A stretch of 64,000 nucleotides of DNA from DYEP01 sp040755615 (GTDB lineage Bacteria; Bacillota; Sulfobacillia; DUSP01; DYEP01): assembly GCA_040755615.1 (NCBI GenBank), contig JBFMAL010000007.1:10048-74047 (forward strand), given 5' to 3'. Below the pieces are notes generated by a model that did no database searches, was not told the origin of the DNA, and saw nothing but the letters and a program-made list of their open reading frames with translations. How positions within the stretch are numbered: position 1 is the stretch's first letter; each line of letters begins with the position of its first letter. Positions 59,408 to 64,000 of this stretch are shown here, one piece after another. The translations under genes and the position numbers were made by a program.

Positions 59408-60097
59408 TCAAAGGTTTCGTATGAATTCCGCGAGATCTCTCATAGTGCCGGTGTAGTCAGGTGCATAAAGGTCAGACGGGATAGCCCTATCCGTTACATA
59501 GTATGTGTTGATCCCCAAAGACGAGGCCGCCAGGTCCTCCAGCGCGTCGTTTCCCACCATGAGGCATTCTTTTGCGTCTTTACCTATTGTATCGAGAATC
59601 TCACTGTAGTACTCAGCATAGGGCTTACACGCTTTCATGTTCTCAAGCGAGGTGACGTACCTCTTTGGTAGATCGCCCACGTTGGCCCATCTCAGTCTTT
59701 CCTCCATAGCGACCTCGGGGAGTACCGGGTTGGAGGCGATGACCACATCCATGCCCCGGGAGAGAGCGGCGAGGTATGCCTCCCTCCCCCCCGGCAGCGG
59801 ACACGAATCGCCCTTCAGTGAGGGAAAATCCTCTTCGTAGAATTCATAAAACGCCTGTTCAATCCGATCATCAATTCCTAACTTTGACAAGAAATCGTCA
59901 AAGAACTTCTGCTTGTTTGTCCGCTTGTCCATGTGGTGGATCATGTAAGCAGTAGATGCGCCGAGCTGGAAGAGAAAGACGGATCTTGGGATGTACTGCT
60001 CCATACGGCTGGCCAGCCGTTCGAGATAGCGCGGCACAAACCGCTTGTCCAGATCAAGCAGCGTTCCGTCAAGGTCAAACAGCACTGTTGTGATCAA
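59408..60097 (-). CDS. HAD superfamily hydrolase
   Basis: About 229 aa from a TTG at 60097 after GGAGGG. HAD motif I FDLDGTLLDLD (D8, D10), motif II VIASNP, motif III Lys in ENMKACKPYAEYY and motif IV MVGNDALEDL. The cap (FLFQLGASTAYMIHHMDKRTNKQKFFDDFL) is helical, type C1. A phosphatase of unknown substrate. It lies 18 bp before the MoaD-like gene on the same strand and 110 bp after thrB-lysC. Confidence 0.86.
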   Translation of the reverse strand: MITTVLFDLDGTLLDLDKRFVPRYLERLASRMEQYIPRSVFLFQLGASTAYMIHHMDKRTNKQKFFDDFLSKLGIDDRIEQAFYEFYEEDFPSLKGDSCPLPGGREAYLAALSRGMDVVIASNPVLPEVAMEERLRWANVGDLPKRYVTSLENMKACKPYAEYYSEILDTIGKDAKECLMVGNDALEDLAASSLGINTYYVTDRAIPSDLYAPDYTGTMRDLAEFIRNL

Positions 60098-60213
60098 AAC
60101 ACGGATCCCTCCGGACAACAAAAGCTTATATGTTTTCTTCTTCGCCCGGACTCGGAATCCCTCCACTTCCGCCGGCCCTGCCGGTACTAGTTGATCCGAA
60201 AACAAAGCAGGTA

Positions 60214-62334
60214 CTACTCGCAGAAACGCCTGTGCAACGCACGCACAGCCTCTTCGACACGGTCGCGGGAAATAATGCAGGAGATGCGGATACCCGAAGT
60301 AGATATCATGTCGATGTTGATCCCGGCTTCCGCGAGCGCGCTGAACACCGCAGCAGTGACTGAGGCGTCCTGGGATATTCCCGCGCCTATCACAGAAACT
60401 TTGGCCACATTGTCCTCCACATGCACGCCCTGAGCACCTATATCGCGCGCTGTGTGCTCGAGCACTTCCCTTGCCGCCTCCGCGTCCTCCCTTGCCACGC
60501 AGAACGCGATGTCGTTCACCGCTTCCCTCCTCATCGCCTGTATGATCATGTCAATCTTTATGTTTCTCTTGGCAAGGTCCCCGAAGATCCTGGCAGCCAT
60601 ACCTGGTACGTCGGGCACACCCTCCATCACCATCTTGACCTCGTCTGCGCTGGCTGTCACTCCGCGGATAATCACGTCCTCCATGCCGCTTCCACCTTCC
60701 TGAATAGTAGTCCCCGGGCTGTCGTTAAAACTACTTCTCACCACAAGCCTCACCCCGTACTTCCTCGCGAACTCAACAGACCGAAGCTGGAGCACCTTCG
60801 CTCCCATGCTTGCCATCTCGGACATCTCGTCGTGCGACAGCATGTCCACCTTCCTCGCGGCAGGAACTATCCGCGGGTCCGCAGTGTAGACGCCGTCCAC
60901 ATCCGTGTATATCTCACAGAGGTCGGCACCGAGCGCTGCCGCTAGCGCTACTGCAGTAGTATCAGAGCCGCCGCGTCCCAGGGTGGTGATATCGCCCGTT
61001 CCGGTCACCCCCTGAAACCCGGCGACAATTACAATGGCACCCTCTTCCAAAGTCTTCCTTATCCTGCAGGTGTGAATGTGCTTGATCTTCGCCTTGGTAT
61101 GCACGTCATCCGTCAGGATCCCCACCTGTGCTCCATTTAGGGATACTGCTCTTTTGCCCATGGCTTCGATGGCCATGGATAGCAGCGCGATCGACACCTG
61201 CTCGCCAGTGGACAAAAGCATGTCCATCTCTCTCCTGCCGGGGTCTGGTGAAACCGCCTTTGCCAGCTGTATGAGGCAGTCCGTCGTCTTGCCCATGGCG
61301 GAAACCACCACTACCACGTCGTTACCCTGGTCTGCAGTGTGGATGATGCGCCTGGCGACGTTCTTTATCCTGTCAGGATCCGCCACAGAGCTTCCACCGA
61401 ACTTTTGAACGATCAGCGGGCGTCGCTGGTCGGGCATGACGGTAGCGCCATAGCTGTCAGGCCGTATGTCAACGACCTCGTAATGAATGGGTAACGCCCT
61501 TATGCACTCAGAGAGCGCCCGCCTGACGGCCTCCTTCCGGCCCGAGGTAAAGACGAGGACGGACGGCCCCGCTCCCGATATGGCCACGCCGTGGGCCCCG
61601 GCAGCCAACGCCGCTTCCCTGATCTCATTGAAACCGGGGATGAGACAGGTTCGGTACGGCTGGTGCACCCTGTCCTCCATGCCGGCTTTTAACTCGTCAA
61701 GGCGGTGACCATCAATGGCGGACACAAACAGCGCCACCCGTCCCAAGTTGAAGGTGACGTCCTGAAGCGGCAGGCTCGCAGGAAGCACCGCCCTGGCACT
61801 CTTTGTCTCGAGGGTAAAATCCGGTATTAGCAGGAGTACCTCTATTTCTCTGGGCACCTCGATCCGCCTGCACTTCACTCCCTCATCCACATGATAGGAG
61901 ATGCACAGGCCTCCGTACAGCGCTGCCGCCACGTTGTCCGGGTGCCCCTCGATCTCCGCTGCGACACACAGCAGCTCCTCCCTGCTGAACCTGTCAGATA
62001 GCATTCTGTTGGCAGCGATAAGCCCCGCGCATATAGCAGCGGCACTGCTGCCCAACCCGCGAGCGAGAGGGATGCGGTTCTCTTGCCTGATGCGCAGCGC
62101 GGGCACCGGCACGCCAGCCCTGTGGTACAGCGCGGAAAAAGCCCTGAAGACCAGGTTTCTGTCATCTCCCGGTATCCGTTCTGCACCAGGCCCTGACACT
62201 TCCACGTGCAGGGGGACACCGTTTTCCACCGTCTCGACTGTTACCAAGTTATAAAGGCTAAGACTCATGCCAAGGCAATCAAACCCGGGACCCAGGTTTG
62301 CAGACGTTGCGGGCACCTTCACCGTGACCTTCAC
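60214..62334 (-). CDS. Bifunctional homoserine kinase-aspartate kinase fusion
   Basis: 706 aa in one open frame, GTG after GGGAGG. Residues 1-299 are a full GHMP homoserine kinase (VKVPATSANLGPGFDCLG, IPLARGLGSSAA 88-99, GVAISGAGPSVLVF). Residues 300-706 are a full aspartate kinase: VQKFGGSSVAD (309-319), LSTGEQVSIALLSMA, LGRGGSDTTAVALAAALGA, IYTDVDGVYTADPR, then two ACT domains (VPDVPGMAARIFGDLAKRNIKIDMI and GAGISQDASVTAAVFSALAEAGINIDMIS). The join GATV-MPDQRRP has no stop and no ribosome site before the inner ATG (61437), so it looks like a true fusion of the first and fourth steps of threonine synthesis. It follows thrC; the ACT domains suggest feedback control. Confidence 0.93.
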   Translation of the reverse strand: MKVTVKVPATSANLGPGFDCLGMSLSLYNLVTVETVENGVPLHVEVSGPGAERIPGDDRNLVFRAFSALYHRAGVPVPALRIRQENRIPLARGLGSSAAAICAGLIAANRMLSDRFSREELLCVAAEIEGHPDNVAAALYGGLCISYHVDEGVKCRRIEVPREIEVLLLIPDFTLETKSARAVLPASLPLQDVTFNLGRVALFVSAIDGHRLDELKAGMEDRVHQPYRTCLIPGFNEIREAALAAGAHGVAISGAGPSVLVFTSGRKEAVRRALSECIRALPIHYEVVDIRPDSYGATVMPDQRRPLIVQKFGGSSVADPDRIKNVARRIIHTADQGNDVVVVVSAMGKTTDCLIQLAKAVSPDPGRREMDMLLSTGEQVSIALLSMAIEAMGKRAVSLNGAQVGILTDDVHTKAKIKHIHTCRIRKTLEEGAIVIVAGFQGVTGTGDITTLGRGGSDTTAVALAAALGADLCEIYTDVDGVYTADPRIVPAARKVDMLSHDEMSEMASMGAKVLQLRSVEFARKYGVRLVVRSSFNDSPGTTIQEGGSGMEDVIIRGVTASADEVKMVMEGVPDVPGMAARIFGDLAKRNIKIDMIIQAMRREAVNDIAFCVAREDAEAAREVLEHTARDIGAQGVHVEDNVAKVSVIGAGISQDASVTAAVFSALAEAGINIDMISTSGIRISCIISRDRVEEAVRALHRRFCE

Positions 62335-62339
62335 TCAGA

Positions 62340-63389
62340 TTACCTCCCAACACCCAGCATCTTCCGTATCTCCTCTATATCAGCTGCTACGCGGTACGTC
62401 TCAAGAGGTAGGGATAGCACGGCATCGGTGTCTTTGAGCCCGTGACCCGTGAGCACGCATACCACGTCGGAGCCCTCCGGGAAAAACCCATTGCGGGCAA
62501 GCTTTAAGAAACCGGCTATCGAAGCGCATGAAGCGGGTTCAGCAAATACCCCCTCCTTCGATGCCAAAAGTCTCTGAGCGGACAGGATTTCCTCGTCGGT
62601 GACGGCAAAAAAGCCTCCGCCCGACTCGTCTTTCGCCGCAACTGCCCCCTGCCAGCTGGCGGGGTTCCCGATTCGGATGGCCGTTGCGCGAGTCTCAGGC
62701 CTTTCCACCGGCTTCCCCATGACCAGAGGTGCGGCACCCGCAGCCTGGATCCCGATCATTTTCGGAAGCCTACTAGAGCGTCCGGCCTCCCGGTACTCCC
62801 TGTACCCCATCCAGTAAGCGGTAATATTACCCGCGTTCCCGACAGGCAGTATATGGAATGAAGGAGCATCTCCCAGCACGTCAACGATTTCAAAGGCTGC
62901 GGTTTTCTGCCCCTGAAGCCTGTACGGGTTCACCGAGTTTACCAGTGCCATGCGGGTCTCCCTGGCCAGCTGCACAACCAGCTGGAGCGCCTGGTCAAAA
63001 CTGCCCGTCAACTGCAGTACCCGGGCGCCGTGTACCACGGCCTGGGCCAGTTTTCCCTCGGCAATCTTGCCGTCCGGTACTACCACGACGCAGCGCATGC
63101 CCGCCCTTGCGGCGTATGCGGCGGCTGAAGCCGATGTGTTGCCGGTCGAGGCGCAGATGACGGTGTCGCTCCCCTCTTCTTTCGCTTTGGCCACGGCCAC
63201 GACCATACCCCTGTCTTTGAACGAACCTGTGGGGTTCTGTCCCTCAAACTTCAGGTATAAATTTACGCCGCTGGAGATGCCCGGTGCTGGTATGAGGGGA
63301 GTGTTGCCCTCAAGCAGCGTCAGGCAAGGCGTCCTGTCAGTTACGGGCAGATATTGCCTGTACCTATCTATCACGCCGTTGTAAGTCAA
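62340..63389 (-). CDS. thrC: Threonine synthase
   Basis: 349 aa, TTG start after GGAGGTG. Fold-type II PLP enzyme turning O-phosphohomoserine into threonine: LTLLEGNTPLIPAP, LKFEGQNPTGSFKDRGM (PLP Lys), CASTGNTSASAAAYAARAGM, LPVGNAGNITAYWMGYREY (phosphate loop), VFAEPASCASIAGFLKL. Short form, typical of Gram-positives. It is under a Thr T-box leader and is followed 5 bp later by the kinase fusion. Homoserine dehydrogenase is not in the window. Confidence 0.95.
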   Translation of the reverse strand: MTYNGVIDRYRQYLPVTDRTPCLTLLEGNTPLIPAPGISSGVNLYLKFEGQNPTGSFKDRGMVVAVAKAKEEGSDTVICASTGNTSASAAAYAARAGMRCVVVVPDGKIAEGKLAQAVVHGARVLQLTGSFDQALQLVVQLARETRMALVNSVNPYRLQGQKTAAFEIVDVLGDAPSFHILPVGNAGNITAYWMGYREYREAGRSSRLPKMIGIQAAGAAPLVMGKPVERPETRATAIRIGNPASWQGAVAAKDESGGGFFAVTDEEILSAQRLLASKEGVFAEPASCASIAGFLKLARNGFFPEGSDVVCVLTGHGLKDTDAVLSLPLETYRVAADIEEIRKMLGVGR

Positions 63390-63427
63390 GCCCCCGCACC
63401 TCCATTCTCTTCCCTGGAAACGAAATA

Positions 63428-63449
63428 CTCCCGTCCACAGGGACGGGAG
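63428..63449 (-). terminator. T-box terminator
   Basis: CTCCCGTC-CCTGTG-GACGGGAG followed by TATTTCGTTT; competes with the antiterminator. Confidence 0.85.
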
Positions 63450-63650
63450 ATGACCGCGGTTCCACCCAGCTTGGCTTTCTTAAAGCCCTACTCAAAGCCT
63501 TTAACGGTGCTGTCACCGGCTGCCCCTACTGCAGGTTCAGGGCGCACCTCCGAGGCGGTCTTCCACCCGGGCACCGGTCCTCTTCTCACCGCCCGAGGTT
63601 CTCTGTAGCCGGTAAACCTTCAGATGTACTCTTCCTCTTCATAGGAGATA
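63428..63650 (-). promoter_or_regulatory. T-box leader, threonine-specific
   Basis: Minus strand, before thrC. The leader starts with GAAGAGGAAGAGTACAT (Stem I base), continues through AGAGAACCTCGGGCGGTGAGAAG, and carries TGAACCTGCAGTAGG, where the specifier is ACC, a Thr codon, at 63534-63536. The antiterminator T-box AGCTGGGTGGAACCGCGG is at about 63453-63470, followed by the terminator at 63428-63449. Uncharged tRNA-Thr should permit thrC and the kinase fusion to be transcribed. Confidence 0.9.
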
Positions 63651-63704
63651 GATAGATTTTACAGGATTTCCGGCCGGAGCGTCAAGAGAGATTTTGTGGC
63701 TGTT

Positions 63705-64000
63705 GTGATCGTGCTGTGATATTGTCACCTTGAAAAAAGTCTGTGAAAATGTCACCTATGAACAAGGTGATGGTGACATTGTCGCAGTCTGAATTGAATA
63801 AGGCCTTTGTTTTGCAACGGGTAGTAGATGGCCACCTTACCATCCGGGAAGCGGCTTTAGTTCTCGGGCTCAGTGAACGCCACACCAAACGCTTAAAGAA
63901 GAAATTCCTTGCGCATGGTGCTGCGGGGTTAGCTCACGGCAACCGTGACCGTAAACCGGCCCACGCGATTCCAAATGACGTCCGGGAGAAAGTCCTGCAT
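63705..64000 (+). mobile_element. Left end of an insertion sequence, continuing beyond the window
   Basis: From about 63705 the sequence TGTGATATTGTCACCTTG and repeats of it (AATGTCACC, GGTGACATT) mark an IS end, followed at once by a transposase. TCACCTTG (63725-63732) pairs with CAAGGTGA (63763-63770), and AATGTCACC (63748-63756) with GGTGACATT (63772-63780). The right end is outside the window. Confidence 0.6.
63758..64000 (+). CDS. ISNCY-type transposase, N-terminal part (runs off the window)
   Basis: At least 81 residues from the ATG at 63758 (or the in-frame ATG at 63770, which has CAAGGTG before it). VTLSQSELNKAFVLQRVVDGHLTIREAALVLGLSERHTKRLKKKFLAHGAAGLAHGNRDRKPAHAIP is the HTH_29-like N-terminus plus NRGRP-type linker of ISNCY/IS1202-like transposases. 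The catalytic domain lies beyond position 64000, so intactness cannot be judged. Confidence 0.75.
   Translation, partial: MNKVMVTLSQSELNKAFVLQRVVDGHLTIREAALVLGLSERHTKRLKKKFLAHGAAGLAHGNRDRKPAHAIPNDVREKVLH

Noticed and set aside
1..64000. CRISPR array, rRNA operon, replication origin
   Set aside because: No regularly spaced repeats, no rRNA-like sequence and no DnaA-box cluster were noticed on reading through.

Overview
This 64 kb window comes from a spore-forming, anaerobic, cobalamin-using member of the Bacillota, most like Clostridia of the Moorella/Desulfotomaculum/Peptococcaceae kind. The supporting genes are an alpha/beta-type small acid-soluble spore protein, YtaF, a Spo0E-like protein, a Thr T-box leader, FxsA, YerB/DUF3048, rubrerythrin and rubredoxin-type oxygen-defence proteins, FixCX and a class II (B12-dependent) ribonucleotide reductase. 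Base composition is fairly GC-rich and GTG and TTG starts are frequent. No rRNA, CRISPR array or replication origin was seen, and the species cannot be fixed from this sequence alone.

Layout. 0-11 kb is an accessory region: a GH4 glycosidase, a decayed tailed-phage head module (1.4-2.7 kb), an ABC-2 exporter cassette with its own winged-helix regulator (2.9-6.95 kb), small membrane proteins, an HD-domain protein whose HD motif reads RD, a broken DUF1670 gene behind a strong promoter, and an SDH-family Clp-fold protease. 11.3-13.45 kb is an insertion-sequence graveyard (HTH fragment, DruA/DUF4338, IS66, IS110). 13.5-15.3 kb carries two oxygen-defence proteins, one an unusual four-module fusion. 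15.3-18.1 kb is a second graveyard (ExeA-type ATPase, DDE transposase, Phd/VapC remnant) ending at tRNA-Leu(CAG).

18.3-63.6 kb is mostly minus-strand core genome: D-2-hydroxyacid dehydrogenase, lytic transglycosylase, coaE, ytaF, an oligopeptide-type binding protein and polA; an ECF sigma/anti-sigma pair; tRNA-Leu(CAA) (plus strand); a broken sensor kinase beside a Spo0E-like gene; SDR and MFS genes; VWA, MoxR, fxsA, pyk, pfkA, a small ORF and dnaE; nth-like glycosylase, murD, aspartate aminotransferase and a TPR protein; MBL hydrolase, tandem nitrilase, SASP and a second DNA glycosylase; then plus-strand protease paralogue and fixCX; GNAT; intein-bearing nrdJ and nrdR; sfsA; flavin reductase, a MoaD-like protein and a HAD hydrolase; and a threonine operon in which homoserine kinase is fused to aspartate kinase, with thrC in front of it under a Thr T-box. 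The window ends inside an IS transposase.

The observations most worth following up are the homoserine kinase-aspartate kinase fusion, the rubredoxin-flavin reductase-ferritin-like-zinc ribbon fusion, the NrdJ intein with a decayed endonuclease, the apparent CTG start of dnaE, a tandem nitrilase whose second half has lost its catalytic residues, and a MoaD-like protein with residues beyond its C-terminal glycines.
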